Of a stretch of DNA of 64,000 bases, positions 9,197-18,283 are shown piece by piece. Made by a program: the position numbers and the translations under genes. Position 1 is the first letter of the stretch. Each line of letters starts with the position of its first letter. The DNA is from Halobacillus locisalis (GTDB lineage Bacteria > Bacillota > Bacilli > Bacillales > Halobacillaceae), in assembly GCF_013694105.1 (NCBI RefSeq), contig NZ_JACEFG010000001.1:744001-808000 (forward strand), in the 5' to 3' direction. The notes below the pieces were generated by a model. It saw nothing but the letters and a program-made list of their open reading frames with translations. It did no database searches and was not told where the DNA came from.

Positions 9197-9232
9197 TAAA
9201 AAAAGCTATGACTCAATGTAGAGTCATAGCTT
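9197..9232 (-). terminator. Intrinsic terminator after spoIIIE
   Basis: A perfect 12-bp stem AAGCTATGACTC/GAGTCATAGCTT with a 6-nt loop is followed on the minus strand by seven T residues. It begins 6 nt after the spoIIIE stop. Confidence 0.9.
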
Positions 9233-9238
9233 ACTAGT

Positions 9239-11521
9239 TTATGAAGATTGTTCTTCTGTTTGAGAAACGAGGACAGTTCTGGGTTTGCTGCCTTCATAAG
9301 GTCCCACAACCCCATTGTCTTCCATAGCATCAATAAGACGAGCGGCACGCGTGTATCCTACACGGAACCTGCGCTGTATCATCGAGACGCTTGCACTTTG
9401 CATTTCGACAACCATTTGGACCGCATCTGGATACAAATCATCGTCTACTTCTTGCTTCACTTCACTCTCTTCTTCCGGGATCATCTCTTCCTGATATTGA
9501 GCACGCTGTTGCTCTACACAGAAGTTCACAACACGTTCCACTTCTTCATCGGATAAAAAGGCCCCTTGCACACGAGTCGGTTTGTTGGATCCAACAGGTG
9601 TGAATAGCATATCTCCTCGCCCTAACAACTTTTCTGCTCCTCCTGAATCAAGAATAGTCCGGGAGTCTGTTTGGGAAGACACACTAAAAGCAATCCTTGA
9701 AGGAATATTCGCTTTGATTACACCTGTGATGACATCCACAGACGGTCGCTGTGTGGCAATAATCAAGTGAATCCCCGCGGCACGGGCCATCTGAGCGAGT
9801 CTTGTAATCGCGTCTTCGACTTCATTTGAAGCAACCATCATCAAATCGGCGAGCTCGTCGACGAGTACGACAATATAAGGAAGCTGCGGTTGCTTTTCTT
9901 CATGTTCTGCATTGTACTTTTTAATATACTCATTATAACTCTCTATATTTCTTGTTCCTGTATCTGAAAACAGATCATAGCGTCGTTCCATTTCAGAGAC
10001 GACCTTCTTCAGTGCTCGTGAGGCTTTTTTCGGGTCGGTGACAACAGGTGCGAGCAAATGAGGAATGCCGTTGTAAACATTGAGCTCTACTTTCTTCGGG
10101 TCAATCATCATCATCTTCACCTCATGTGGCTTTGCACGCATTAAGATACTCGTAATGATCCCGTTAATACACACACTCTTTCCGCTACCGGTTGCACCGG
10201 CCACAAGTAAGTGGGGCATCTTGTTCAACTCGGACATGACCGCTTCTCCTGAAATGTCGCGTCCAAGAGCAAAGCTTAGCTTCGCCTCTGGTTTTGATTT
10301 ACCTGTTTCCAATACTTCCCTTAATGAGACCATGGATACTTCCTGGTTCGGTACTTCAATACCGACAGCAGATTTGCCGGGGATTGGTGCCTCTATTCGG
10401 ATGTCTTTAGCGGCAAGAGCAAGTGCAAGGTCGTCATTCAAGTTGACGATTTTGCTTACTTTCACTCCTACATCAGGGTATACTTCATATTTCGTTACCG
10501 CAGGACCCACATGAACTTTGGTCACCTTAGCTTTGACCCCGAAACTCTGGAACGTTTTTTCAAGCTTTCGTACAGTTGCCTGAATGTGGGTACGGCCTTG
10601 GCTCTGAGGGCTCGATGTAGGTTCATCCAATAAATCGAAGGTAGGCAGCTGATAATCGAAGTTTTCCAATTCGGCTGTCGGCATAGATTTCTCAATACTG
10701 ACTTCTCCCTCATCCTCACTTGCTTCAGCATTCGTTGGCTTAGGTTCTTCGTCCACCTCTGCCTGATAGCTTTTGTTATCCGTGAAGTCTTGAATAATTG
10801 GTTCTTCAATGGTCTGTTCTTCTTCCTCTGCGCCTTCGTCTTCCATCTCAATCACCGTAGTCGTCTCCTCTTGTTCATCAGGTAACGACTTTTGTTGTTC
10901 ACGCTTTTCTTTTATGCGCTTCAATTGTTCTTGACCAACCGATTTCATTCTAGCACCAACTTTAGCCAGCACATCTCCGATCGAACGTTCCGTAATGAAA
11001 AGGATTCCGATGAGCAATAAGAAAAACGATACAATAGCTGCTCCGACTCCTGAGAATAAATAGTACGTAATGGATAAAAGGATCGCTCCAACAAGACCTC
11101 CACCAATACTATAAAAGGAGCCCTCTCCTCTCATCATAATAGTCGTCCGGTCCCATGTCATCGCTATAATCGAACCGCCCTCAGTAGCGAGGTCGTCGCC
11201 TAACGTTTCCAAGTGTGTAAATAAGAGAACCGCAGACAGGATAATATATAGACCAATCGTTCGTTTATGTATAAAAGTCGGCCAATTTCTTTTAATCATC
11301 AAATAAACTCCGACTACAAGGAAAAAGAGAGATGCAAGAAAATACCACACCCCAAATAGAAACTGCCAAATACGCTCGAGTCCTCCAGGAACAGCCCCAT
11401 CACTGATAGCGGATGCTCCGCTCCCGAATACTGCAATGAATAAGAATAGCAGTCCAATCAGTTCGAATTTCACCTGTTGTTTTAAGCCTTTACTCTTTTT
11501 TGTTTTTCGTTTTTTCGCCAT
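9239..11521 (-). CDS. spoIIIE: DNA translocase SpoIIIE (FtsK family)
   Basis: A 760-aa FtsK/SpoIIIE translocase that pumps chromosomal DNA through the division septum, notably into the forespore. The N-terminus has about four to five membrane segments (residues 20-180). An acidic Glu-rich linker follows (about 215-300), then the FtsK alpha/beta motor with Walker A GATGSGKS near residue 440 and Walker [15 protein letters not shown]-terminal winged-helix gamma domain (from about residue 690) reads DNA polarity motifs. The start has GGAGGTGGGAGT upstream. Length matches the family (B. subtilis SpoIIIE is about 790 aa). It is flanked by ylzJ and ymfC, as in B. subtilis, and carries its own terminator. 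Confidence 0.95.
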   Translation of the reverse strand: MAKKRKTKKSKGLKQQVKFELIGLLFLFIAVFGSGASAISDGAVPGGLERIWQFLFGVWYFLASLFFLVVGVYLMIKRNWPTFIHKRTIGLYIILSAVLLFTHLETLGDDLATEGGSIIAMTWDRTTIMMRGEGSFYSIGGGLVGAILLSITYYLFSGVGAAIVSFFLLLIGILFITERSIGDVLAKVGARMKSVGQEQLKRIKEKREQQKSLPDEQEETTTVIEMEDEGAEEEEQTIEEPIIQDFTDNKSYQAEVDEEPKPTNAEASEDEGEVSIEKSMPTAELENFDYQLPTFDLLDEPTSSPQSQGRTHIQATVRKLEKTFQSFGVKAKVTKVHVGPAVTKYEVYPDVGVKVSKIVNLNDDLALALAAKDIRIEAPIPGKSAVGIEVPNQEVSMVSLREVLETGKSKPEAKLSFALGRDISGEAVMSELNKMPHLLVAGATGSGKSVCINGIITSILMRAKPHEVKMMMIDPKKVELNVYNGIPHLLAPVVTDPKKASRALKKVVSEMERRYDLFSDTGTRNIESYNEYIKKYNAEHEEKQPQLPYIVVLVDELADLMMVASNEVEDAITRLAQMARAAGIHLIIATQRPSVDVITGVIKANIPSRIAFSVSSQTDSRTILDSGGAEKLLGRGDMLFTPVGSNKPTRVQGAFLSDEEVERVVNFCVEQQRAQYQEEMIPEEESEVKQEVDDDLYPDAVQMVVEMQSASVSMIQRRFRVGYTRAARLIDAMEDNGVVGPYEGSKPRTVLVSQTEEQSS

Positions 11522-11564
11522 ACTCCCACCTCCATGTTTCCTGACTTGATAGCGTCTTTGTTTT

Positions 11565-11629
11565 GAAATGAAAACAGAAGGATGCCGATTGTCTTCTCTT
11601 TTTAATCAAAGAAAACAAGCTCGACATCC
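11565..11629 (-). terminator. Intrinsic terminator between ylzJ and spoIIIE
   Basis: Two long arms (11580-11596 and 11611-11629) pair over about 17 bp with two G-U pairs and a 2-nt bulge. T-rich sequence follows on the minus strand. It separates tepA-ylzJ from spoIIIE, which must therefore have a promoter in the about 50 bp that follow, or depend on read-through. Confidence 0.7.
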
Positions 11630-11665
11630 TGACATAGTCCTTATTATACCACTAGTGTGGATTTG

Positions 11666-11869
11666 TTACGAGTCCAACCATTGACCTGGTTGAAGTTCTG
11701 GATCCATGTAATGGGAAGGGTCTGTTGAAAGCACTTGTACAATCTGCCTTTTCCCATTTCCATCATCCATACACTTAACAGGACAATTTTTGTGCTTGTG
11801 ATATACGACATTCGATTCATCTTGCCTTGGAAAAATATCATGTTCACTGAGAGGTGTATAAAGAATCAT
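11666..11869 (-). CDS. ylzJ: YlzJ-like small protein
   Basis: A 67-aa protein beginning [14 protein letters not shown], which matches the YlzJ family found after tepA in bacilli. Its ATG overlaps the tepA stop as ATGA, so it is translationally coupled. No membrane segment or known catalytic motif is visible, and the function is unknown. An overlapping ORF in another frame (11644-11847) has no family resemblance and no coupling signal. Family assignment rests on the N-terminal sequence and position. Confidence 0.75.
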   Translation of the reverse strand: MILYTPLSEHDIFPRQDESNVVYHKHKNCPVKCMDDGNGKRQIVQVLSTDPSHYMDPELQPGQWLDS

Positions 11870-12597
11870 TGGACCACCTGATTTTCAGGACCCTTATTGT
11901 CACCAATCATTTGATTCAACTTCTCCATGGCTTCCTTCACGCCTCCAACTGCATCAATCAGCCCGTGGTCCACCGCTTGCTGCCCTACCACATTTGTACC
12001 GATATCGCGGGTCAAATTCCCTTTTGCAAACATCAACTCTTTGAACTTTTCTTCATCAACATCAGAATGGTGTGTCACAAAATTCACGACACGGTCTTGC
12101 ATTTTGTCCATGTATTCAAATGTTTGGGGCACTCCGATGACAAGACCCGTCATTCGAATTGGATGAATCGTCATCGTTGCCGTTTCAACAATGAAGGAGT
12201 AGTCCGCGGACACGGCGATAGGGACCCCAATGGAATGACCACCACCAAGCACAATGGATACCGTCGGTTTGGATAAAGATGCGATCATCTCTGATATAGC
12301 CAGTCCTGCTTCCACATCTCCACCGACCGTATTCAATAAAACGACTAGTCCCTCTATTTTAGGGTTTTGTTCGATTGCAATAAGCTGTGGAATGAGGTGT
12401 TCATATTTGGTCGTTTTATTTTGGGAAGGTAATTGAACATGCCCCTCCACTTGTCCTATTACGGGTAGTACGTGAATATTCGAATCAGCCGGTTGAGGAA
12501 CATTGGATTGACCTAGCTGTTGAATCTTATCTACGATGGATGACTTCGATTGATCTTGTTGTTTATCGTTTTCTTGAGGAGAACCTTTCATGTTCAT
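11866..12597 (-). CDS. tepA: ClpP-like peptidase TepA (YmfB)
   Basis: A 243-aa ClpP/crotonase-fold protein of the TepA family. The polar, Gln/Asp-rich first 40 residues are followed by a ClpP-like core. The nucleophile motif is [15 protein letters not shown] (Ser near residue 122), with the catalytic His region [12 protein letters not shown] about 25 residues later. In B. subtilis TepA was described as translocation-enhancing and later as a germination or signal-peptide peptidase; its role here is inferred. Its ribosome-binding site is AAAGGGG. In B. subtilis rnjB (ymfA) precedes it; here that gene is absent and a 416-bp repeat-bearing gap takes its place. Confidence 0.9.
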   Translation of the reverse strand: MNMKGSPQENDKQQDQSKSSIVDKIQQLGQSNVPQPADSNIHVLPVIGQVEGHVQLPSQNKTTKYEHLIPQLIAIEQNPKIEGLVVLLNTVGGDVEAGLAISEMIASLSKPTVSIVLGGGHSIGVPIAVSADYSFIVETATMTIHPIRMTGLVIGVPQTFEYMDKMQDRVVNFVTHHSDVDEEKFKELMFAKGNLTRDIGTNVVGQQAVDHGLIDAVGGVKEAMEKLNQMIGDNKGPENQVVQ

Positions 12598-12769
12598 TAT
12601 TAGACGACCCCTTTCACTCTTTTCTGGTAGTATGGGTTTTCAGATACACTCTCATACAAAGAAATGCGAATGGACCGCACAAGTTTCATTCTGTTATGTT
12701 TTATACGGTTTCTGTTCAAGAATCGTGCAGTATTATGGAACACTCAATTTCGAGACTTTTGTAGTGAGT

Positions 12770-12886
12770 ACGGGGAGATGGCGAGACTCCCGCGGGAGAA
12801 GGACCAAGGCGAGACCCCACAGGGAGTGTCAACGACCGAGGAGGCTCGACGGTTCCCCCGCGGGAAAGCGAGTCATTTCCCACCAC
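12770..12886. repeat. Palindromic repeat element, family A, copy 1
   Basis: A roughly 115-bp element shares a core with 19591-19716: GCGAGACTCCCGCGGGAGAA on the left and GGGAAAGCGAGT on the right, with GACCGAGGAGGCT between. The outer arms (GGGAGATG / CATTTCCC) pair with one G-U. It lies in the 416-bp gap 12598-13013 between dapA and tepA. The rest of that gap holds the dapA terminator and unassigned AT-rich sequence without a recognisable gene. Confidence 0.75.
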
Positions 12887-12971
12887 GCCCTTTTCTTACT
12901 TCAGTAGAGGATCCAAACACCTCACCTTCAAGGCTTCAATATAGGGGGGATTGTCTTGATTCAACATTAAA

Positions 12972-13008
12972 GAGAAAAATAAAAAGCCAGCGATGGACCG
13001 CTGGCTTT
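12972..13008 (-). terminator. Intrinsic terminator after dapA
   Basis: A 9-bp stem AAAGCCAGC/GCTGGCTTT with an 8-nt loop is followed by TTTATTTTTC on the minus strand. It starts 5 nt after the dapA stop. Confidence 0.88.
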
Positions 13009-13013
13009 AAACT

Positions 13014-13883
13014 CTATAAATTCCTCATGAATGACAACACATTCAACTTTTCTTCCGTCGTTAATGGCACAAGAGGAAGTCTCATACCTCCTATATCGAT
13101 TCCAGCATGAATAAGTGCGGCTTTGACAGGTGCAGGAGATGGTGCAGAGAACATCCCTTGGAAAACAGGTAGTAAAGTGCGGTGGATTTTTGAAGCTTCT
13201 TTCTGTTTTCCAACGTCAAATAGATTGAGCATTTCTTTCATCTGTTTCCCTGCGACATGAGCAGATACAGAAATGATTCCATTTGCTCCAATAGCATAAG
13301 CAGGTAGAGTTAAGTGGTCATCCCCACTATAGACACTAAACTTTTCATTCGTATGTTCAATGATCTGCGCCATTCCGTCTAAGTCACCCGTCGCTTCTTT
13401 GACTGAAACGATGTTATCGATTTTTGATAGATCAATGATTGTTTTGGGTTCAATTCGGACGGCGGATCTTCCAGGCACATTGTAAATCATGATCGGGGTG
13501 TCGACTGCACCTGCGACGGACTTGTAGTGAGCGTATAACCCTTTTTGATTCGGTTTATTGTAGTAAGGAGCGACAATCATCAGCGCATCGACACCAGTTT
13601 GTTCCGCCCGTTTAGAAAGCTCGATTGTCCCTTGCGTACTATTACTTCCAGCACCAGCGATGACCGGTACACGGCCGTTTACCGTTTTGACGACGTGAGA
13701 CCAAAGCGCTACTTTTTCATCCGCGGTCAAGGTCGGAGATTCACCTGTCGTTCCAGCGACAACCAGACCGTCCGATCCGTTTTCAAGTAAATGTTCAACT
13801 AAGACTGTCGCTTTCTCAAAATCGATGCTTTCATTCTGATCAAACGGCGTCACCATCGCCGTTAATATTTTTCCAAAATTCAT
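13014..13883 (-). CDS. dapA: 4-hydroxy-tetrahydrodipicolinate synthase DapA
   Basis: A 289-aa class I aldolase (DHDPS) that condenses pyruvate with aspartate semialdehyde. This is the first committed step to diaminopimelate, lysine and dipicolinate. The fold shows GTTGESPTL (near residue 46), the Tyr-containing IYNVPGRS motif (about 134) and the Schiff-base lysine in VSVKEATGD (about 162). Its ATG overlaps the dapG stop by 4 nt (ATGA), so substrate and product enzymes are co-translated. In sporulating cells its product feeds SpoVFAB just upstream. Confidence 0.96.
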   Translation of the reverse strand: MNFGKILTAMVTPFDQNESIDFEKATVLVEHLLENGSDGLVVAGTTGESPTLTADEKVALWSHVVKTVNGRVPVIAGAGSNSTQGTIELSKRAEQTGVDALMIVAPYYNKPNQKGLYAHYKSVAGAVDTPIMIYNVPGRSAVRIEPKTIIDLSKIDNIVSVKEATGDLDGMAQIIEHTNEKFSVYSGDDHLTLPAYAIGANGIISVSAHVAGKQMKEMLNLFDVGKQKEASKIHRTLLPVFQGMFSAPSPAPVKAALIHAGIDIGGMRLPLVPLTTEEKLNVLSFMRNL

Positions 13884-15121
13884 GTTGGAACTTCCCCTTT
13901 CAGTGTTACGAGGTCTAATTGAAAGGTTTTATGCAGGGCATTGACAGCGGAGATCAAGTCTTCTTCTTTGATCAGCACCCAAATGGTTGTGTGTGAATCG
14001 GCTGATTGTAAGATCTGTACGCCAACATCTGTCAACGCATGAACGATTTTTGCGGTTACACCAGGTAGACCTGCGATACCCGCTCCGACCGTCGACACTT
14101 TCGCACATCCTTGTTTCAATACTGGTTCATAGCCTAATTGCTCTAAGATCGACTTCGCTTGCTCTGCATATCGATGTTCGATGGTGTAAACGACGCCACT
14201 TGGAGAAATATTAATGAAGTCGACAGATATTCCGGCAGATGCCATAGATTTGAATACATCGGATTGTAATTTGGAAGGATCTTTTTTGGATTGGACTTTA
14301 ATTTGGGTCAGACCGAGCATGTGAGCGATCCCAGTGACCGCTCTTTCTGTAAGGTCTTGACCTAGTCGGTCGTCTTTTGTACCGGAAACGAGGGTTCCAG
14401 GTAAATCTGAATACGTGGAGCGTACGCGGATGGGCACTTTCGCATACATCGCGATTTCTACAGCTCTCGGATGGATGACTTTAGCTCCCTGATACGCTAA
14501 GTTACAAATTTCATTGTAGGTCACCACGTTCAAGGCGCGGGCGTTTTCAACAACTCTTGGATCGGCCGTCATAATACCATCCACATCAGTGAAGATATCG
14601 ATAAATTCAGCAGATAAAGCAGCACCCAAGGCCGCAGCCGTCGTGTCACTCCCGCCGCGCCCGATCGTGGTTGTTTCGCCCCGCTTTGTTTGACCTTGGA
14701 AACCAGCGACTACGACGACATCATTTGTTTGTAATTCCTGAAAAATGCGAGAAGGATTCATGCGGATAATTTTGGCTTTCGTAAACTCTTCATTCGTTAA
14801 AAATCCAGCTTGTGCTCCAGAAAGAGAGACAGCTGGGGTACCCGACTTACTTAATTCATGTGCGAATACAATGGAAGAAATAGTTTCTCCACAAGACATA
14901 AGGAGGTCGACTTCCCTTAAAGAGGATGTTGTTTCGGGATAGTCGATCAGACTGAGTAACGTGTCGGTTGCATAGGGGCTTCCTTTCCTCCCCATCGCTG
15001 AGACCGTTACGACTACTTTATACCCTTCAGTAAGAGCTTTCTTTACATGAGCAATCGCCCGGGACCTACTGTCTTGATCCCGGACGGATGTTCCTCCAAA
15101 CTTCTGTACAAGTAGCTTCAT
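13880..15121 (-). CDS. dapG: Aspartokinase I DapG (diaminopimelate pathway)
   Basis: A 413-aa aspartate kinase phosphorylating L-aspartate. The N-terminal kinase domain starts VQKFGGTSV (residues 5-13), with the TTIGRGGSDTTA substrate motif near 170. Two C-terminal ACT domains (from about 265) are expected to bind the feedback effector. In B. subtilis DapG is the diaminopimelate-sensitive isozyme and lies in asd-dapG-dapA, the same arrangement as here, so that isozyme identity is inferred by synteny. The ribosome-binding site is GAGGTGG. The gap to asd is 25 nt. Confidence 0.94.
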   Translation of the reverse strand: MKLLVQKFGGTSVRDQDSRSRAIAHVKKALTEGYKVVVTVSAMGRKGSPYATDTLLSLIDYPETTSSLREVDLLMSCGETISSIVFAHELSKSGTPAVSLSGAQAGFLTNEEFTKAKIIRMNPSRIFQELQTNDVVVVAGFQGQTKRGETTTIGRGGSDTTAAALGAALSAEFIDIFTDVDGIMTADPRVVENARALNVVTYNEICNLAYQGAKVIHPRAVEIAMYAKVPIRVRSTYSDLPGTLVSGTKDDRLGQDLTERAVTGIAHMLGLTQIKVQSKKDPSKLQSDVFKSMASAGISVDFINISPSGVVYTIEHRYAEQAKSILEQLGYEPVLKQGCAKVSTVGAGIAGLPGVTAKIVHALTDVGVQILQSADSHTTIWVLIKEEDLISAVNALHKTFQLDLVTLKGEVPT

Positions 15122-15146
15122 TTGGCCACCTCAATTTATTTAAGAG

Positions 15147-16193
15147 TTACAGCCAACCATTCGCCACGACACGTTCAGCGATTTGTACGCTGTTCCAAGC
15201 CGCTCCTTTAAGCAGGTTATCCGAGACGACCCATAAATGGAAGCCATGATCATTGTCCAGGTCTTTTCTGACACGCCCGACAAACACATCTCGTTTCTCA
15301 GCAGCACTGAGTGGTGTAGGATAGGCTTGTGTCGCAGGGTCATCTTCGAGAACGATTCCAGGCGCATTGGTTAGCAATTGTTTAACATCATCAACCGAAA
15401 CTCCTGACTTCTCTACCTCAATATACACACTTTCAGCATGAGAAGTGAAAAATGGCAGTCTGACACACGTGGCTGCAACAGCCAATTCAGGACTATGCAT
15501 GATTTTTCGCGTTTCATTGATCATTTTCATTTCCTCGAACGTATAACCATTTTCTTGGAACAAATCGATTTGCGGCAAAGCATTGAACGCAATCGGATAA
15601 TGGTTCTGATCTCCTTTGACAGGTAGTAAATTGGCTTCTAGATCTTCCCCATTCAGGAAGGCTTGTGACTGTGAACGAAGTTCTTCTGAAGCCTCATTTC
15701 CGGCTCCTGACACCGCTTGATACGTAGATACAATGACTCGATTCAACCCTAAAGAATTTCGGAGAGGTTCAAGTGCTGCGACCATTTGAATGGTGGAACA
15801 ATTCGGGTTGGCAATAATGCCTTGATGGTGTTCGATATCTGCTTCGTTGACTTCCGGAACAACAAGGGGTACATGCTCAGCCATACGGTAAGCACTTGTG
15901 TTGTCGATCACTAAAGCCCCGCGTTTGACTGCTTCTGGCGCAAGCGACTTCGAGACTGATCCGCCTGCTGAAAATAAAGCGATATCCACGTTTTCAAAAC
16001 TCTCTGGTTTCGCTTCTTCAACAACAAGGGTTTGGCCTTTAAAGACAACCTTCGTCCCCGCTGAACGGCTGGAAGATAAAAGTTTTAATTCGTGTACTGG
16101 AAAATTGCGGTCTTCTAAGGTTTCGAGCATCTTTTGCCCGACCGCTCCTGTAGCGCCTACAACGGCAACGGTGTACGTGTGTGACTGACTCAT
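15147..16193 (-). CDS. asd: Aspartate-semialdehyde dehydrogenase Asd
   Basis: A 348-aa NADP-dependent dehydrogenase converting aspartyl phosphate to aspartate semialdehyde. The N-terminal nucleotide motif is VAVVGATGAVGQ. The active-site cysteine sits in IIANPNCSTIQ (Cys near residue 128), and the catalytic histidine is expected in the later C-terminal half. I chose the ATG at 16193 (MSQSH) because AAAGGGG lies 8 nt upstream. A GTG/ATG-type start at 16211 would place that site within the gene. It heads the asd-dapG-dapA operon. Confidence 0.95.
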   Translation of the reverse strand: MSQSHTYTVAVVGATGAVGQKMLETLEDRNFPVHELKLLSSSRSAGTKVVFKGQTLVVEEAKPESFENVDIALFSAGGSVSKSLAPEAVKRGALVIDNTSAYRMAEHVPLVVPEVNEADIEHHQGIIANPNCSTIQMVAALEPLRNSLGLNRVIVSTYQAVSGAGNEASEELRSQSQAFLNGEDLEANLLPVKGDQNHYPIAFNALPQIDLFQENGYTFEEMKMINETRKIMHSPELAVAATCVRLPFFTSHAESVYIEVEKSGVSVDDVKQLLTNAPGIVLEDDPATQAYPTPLSAAEKRDVFVGRVRKDLDNDHGFHLWVVSDNLLKGAAWNSVQIAERVVANGWL

Positions 16194-16255
16194 ATTGTAT
16201 ACCCCTTTCAAATGTGACGATTGTTAGAATTGTTTGATAGGTCACTATTTTTGTC

Positions 16256-16264
16256 ATTCTATCA
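16256..16264 (-). promoter_or_regulatory. Candidate extended -10 promoter for asd-dapG-dapA
   Basis: TGATAGAAT (minus strand, 16264-16256) is a TGn-extended -10 element about 63 bp upstream of the asd start. No good -35 box is seen at 17 bp. Such a promoter would allow vegetative lysine/diaminopimelate synthesis independent of the sporulation promoter upstream of spoVFA. Confidence 0.35.
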
Positions 16265-16298
16265 CATTTATCTGCTCCACTGTTATGAAAAAGTTGAA

Positions 16299-16895
16299 TT
16301 AATTCGGATATCTTTCAATAAGAACTGGTTGGCGCTGTTTGCCTTCAAGAGCTGCTTCAATCGTTTCTGGGATTAATGACATATCAGCAACCAAGGAATT
16401 AGGCTTATTAAATGGATGATCCTGCCCTAGTGGAACAAAGTAAATATTTTTTGTTGCCATCAATCGCATAATGTTCACTCCGTTCAGACCCAACGCATCA
16501 TTCGTTGAGACTGCAACAACCACTGGACTTTCATTTCGAAGTGTTGCTTTCGCTGCCATCAGTACCGGCGAGTCCGTCAATGCATTCGCAAATTTGCTCG
16601 TTGAATTTCCTGTAAGCGGAGCAATAAGCATACAGTCGAGTGGTCGTTTCGGACCAAGTGGTTCGGCGTCTGGAATCGTCATGATCAATTCCTCACCCGT
16701 AATCTTTTTGATTGTTTCAAGATGTTCGGCCGCTTCACCGAATCGTGTATCTGTTTTTTGTACGGTATAAGACAAAACCGGTACAACAGTCGCTCCCATA
16801 TCCACCAATTGCTGCATAACCGGAAAGACCTCATGATACGTGCAATGGGATCCTGTCAGTCCGAATCCTATCGTTTTTCCTTTTAAGCTACTCAT
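16299..16895 (-). CDS. spoVFB: Dipicolinate synthase subunit B (SpoVFB/DpaB)
   Basis: A 198-aa flavoprotein-fold subunit of dipicolinate synthase, starting MSSLKGKTIGFGLTGSHCTYHEV, with an MLIAPLTGNSTSKFANALTDSPV stretch typical of the family. With SpoVFA it oxidises dihydrodipicolinate to dipicolinic acid in the sporulating mother cell; the product loads the spore core. The start overlaps the end of spoVFA by 8 nt. It is followed after about 105 bp by asd. Confidence 0.95.
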   Translation of the reverse strand: MSSLKGKTIGFGLTGSHCTYHEVFPVMQQLVDMGATVVPVLSYTVQKTDTRFGEAAEHLETIKKITGEELIMTIPDAEPLGPKRPLDCMLIAPLTGNSTSKFANALTDSPVLMAAKATLRNESPVVVAVSTNDALGLNGVNIMRLMATKNIYFVPLGQDHPFNKPNSLVADMSLIPETIEAALEGKQRQPVLIERYPN

Positions 16896-17787
16896 TCGAA
16901 TTCTCCTTTCTATTCTGCTCTTTCAAAATGCGCAACATCACATCTGCAATGATTCTTCCAGCCGTCTTCGGGGCGACAATCCCTGGAAGACCTGGTGCCA
17001 AAATCGCTTTGATCCCTCGTTTATCAGCAAAAGTGAAATCTGTTCCTCCTGGTTTGGAAGCAAGATCTACAATCAGAGCATGGGAAGGTAATTGTTTAAT
17101 CACTTGCTGATCGACCACAAGATGAGGAACCGTATTGATCAGAATGTCGCATTCCATGTTGGATTCATGTATCTTATTCATATCGATCGGTGTGAGCCCC
17201 ATTTCGTACACTCGTGCCATTGCTTTCGATGATCTGACACCAACGGATACGTCAGCACCAATATGGTCAAATATACGAGCAAGACTCATACCGACGCGAC
17301 CGAGGCCTAGAACCATTAACTTTGAACCATGGATTGTAAAATCCGTATGTTGAATAACAAGCATGATCGTTCCTTCCACTGTAGGTATCGAGTTGTAAAT
17401 CGCTACATCATCTCGATCCATCAGCGGGTGTAAAGAACGATCCACTGTTTTCATTAGATTCGTTAAGAAAGAATTCGTGATTCCTGTGAATATTTGACAA
17501 TGTTTGGGTGTGCGCTTCAACCACTCTTCAGACAATTGAATGAGTCGATTCGAAAAGATCCCATCGATTTTACCTTCATCATCTGTACCAGGAATGGGTA
17601 AAATAATGGCATCCAGTTTCTCTACTTGATCGCTGTCAAAGTCAAGGTCGACGGCTTCTGTGAAACTTTCATTTAATTGGTCAAACCCGGCTAAATAAAC
17701 CGTAGCATCCCATTCATTCAAACGACGAATGATTTCGATCTGCCGGGCATCGCCCCCTATGATAGCAACGTGGTATCCTGTTAGCAT
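16888..17787 (-). CDS. spoVFA: Dipicolinate synthase subunit A (SpoVFA/DpaA)
   Basis: A 299-aa subunit with an N-terminal domain (VAIIGGDARQIEIIRRL, residues 7-23) and a C-terminal NAD(P)-binding Rossmann domain (VLGLGRVGMSLARIFDHIG, near 157). It carries the pyridine-nucleotide redox function of dipicolinate synthase. Length matches B. subtilis DpaA (297 aa). The ribosome-binding site is AAGGAG. A sigma-K-type promoter lies 39-65 bp upstream, fitting mother-cell expression late in sporulation. Confidence 0.95.
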   Translation of the reverse strand: MLTGYHVAIIGGDARQIEIIRRLNEWDATVYLAGFDQLNESFTEAVDLDFDSDQVEKLDAIILPIPGTDDEGKIDGIFSNRLIQLSEEWLKRTPKHCQIFTGITNSFLTNLMKTVDRSLHPLMDRDDVAIYNSIPTVEGTIMLVIQHTDFTIHGSKLMVLGLGRVGMSLARIFDHIGADVSVGVRSSKAMARVYEMGLTPIDMNKIHESNMECDILINTVPHLVVDQQVIKQLPSHALIVDLASKPGGTDFTFADKRGIKAILAPGLPGIVAPKTAGRIIADVMLRILKEQNRKENSNE

Positions 17788-17825
17788 GCCGGATGTCTCC
17801 TTTTTTCTATGATCTTATCTCTTTG

Positions 17826-17852
17826 TATCCTATGCCGTAGCGAAAAGTTAGT
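17826..17852 (-). promoter_or_regulatory. Sigma-K-type promoter of spoVFAB
   Basis: On the minus strand AC (17852-17851) is followed after 16 bp by CATAGGATA (17834-17826). This agrees with the sigma-K consensus AC-N15-17-CATANNNTA. It lies 39 bp upstream of the spoVFA start. B. subtilis spoVF is known to be under sigma-K control in the mother cell. Confidence 0.7.
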
Positions 17853-18000
17853 GATATTGAAATCAACAAAAGTCGCCCAAGCAACACGAATACGAAGACT
17901 GACGGATCTTCAGGACACGAATGGTACGTGTTGTAAAGGATATGGCATTGTTATTAACCTCAGCCTCCTTCTTTTGTTGACCTACCGTTTTTATGCCATG

Positions 18001-18035
18001 AAAAAAGCACTTCCCTAATGAACGGGAAATGCTTT
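18001..18035 (-). terminator. Intrinsic terminator after ymxH
   Basis: A 12-bp stem AAAGCATTTCCC/GGGAAGTGCTTT with one G-U pair overlaps the ymxH stop codon. It is followed by TTTTTT on the minus strand. Confidence 0.8.
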
Positions 18036-18267
18036 ACTGTTTACCTCGTTTTAATAAAATCGTTTCTTCTCCGATGGTTTCGATTTGGTCCCATGAAATA
18101 GAGAACGCTTGTTTCGAAGTTCCCATCATCGACTGATTGATGACGACCAATGAAAGAATCGATCCTGTTTCAGGATCAAAGACCAAATCTGCATTTCCTA
18201 AGATACCGAGCTTTTGGCCATTTTCAATATCAATGACTTGTTTTTTCGCAAGAGACTTCAATCGCAC
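18034..18267 (-). CDS. ymxH: YmxH/YlmC-family PRC-barrel sporulation protein
   Basis: A 77-aa protein with a PRC-barrel-like fold (MRLKSLAKKQVIDIENGQKLG followed by beta-rich repeats). This is the YlmC/YmxH family, found in endospore formers and adjacent to spoVF in bacilli. No catalytic residues are expected, and the precise role is not established. It begins 16 nt after ylxY and probably forms an operon with it. In B. subtilis the M16 peptidase gene mlpA lies between ylxY and ymxH; here it is missing. Confidence 0.85.
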   Translation of the reverse strand: MRLKSLAKKQVIDIENGQKLGILGNADLVFDPETGSILSLVVINQSMMGTSKQAFSISWDQIETIGEETILLKRGKQ

Positions 18268-18283
18268 AATGTCCGATCCCCCC

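Noticed and set aside
10080-10514. 144-aa plus-strand ORF inside spoIIIE
   Set aside because: It lies on the complement of a strongly conserved translocase gene, has no ribosome-binding site and no recognisable domain.
11644-11847. 67-aa minus-strand ORF overlapping ylzJ
   Set aside because: The other frame (11666-11869) has the YlzJ N-terminus and the ATGA overlap with tepA.
12664-13110. 148-aa plus-strand ORF across the dapA-tepA gap
   Set aside because: It reads through the palindromic repeat, the dapA terminator and the 3' end of dapA; protein sequence is low-grade with no domain.
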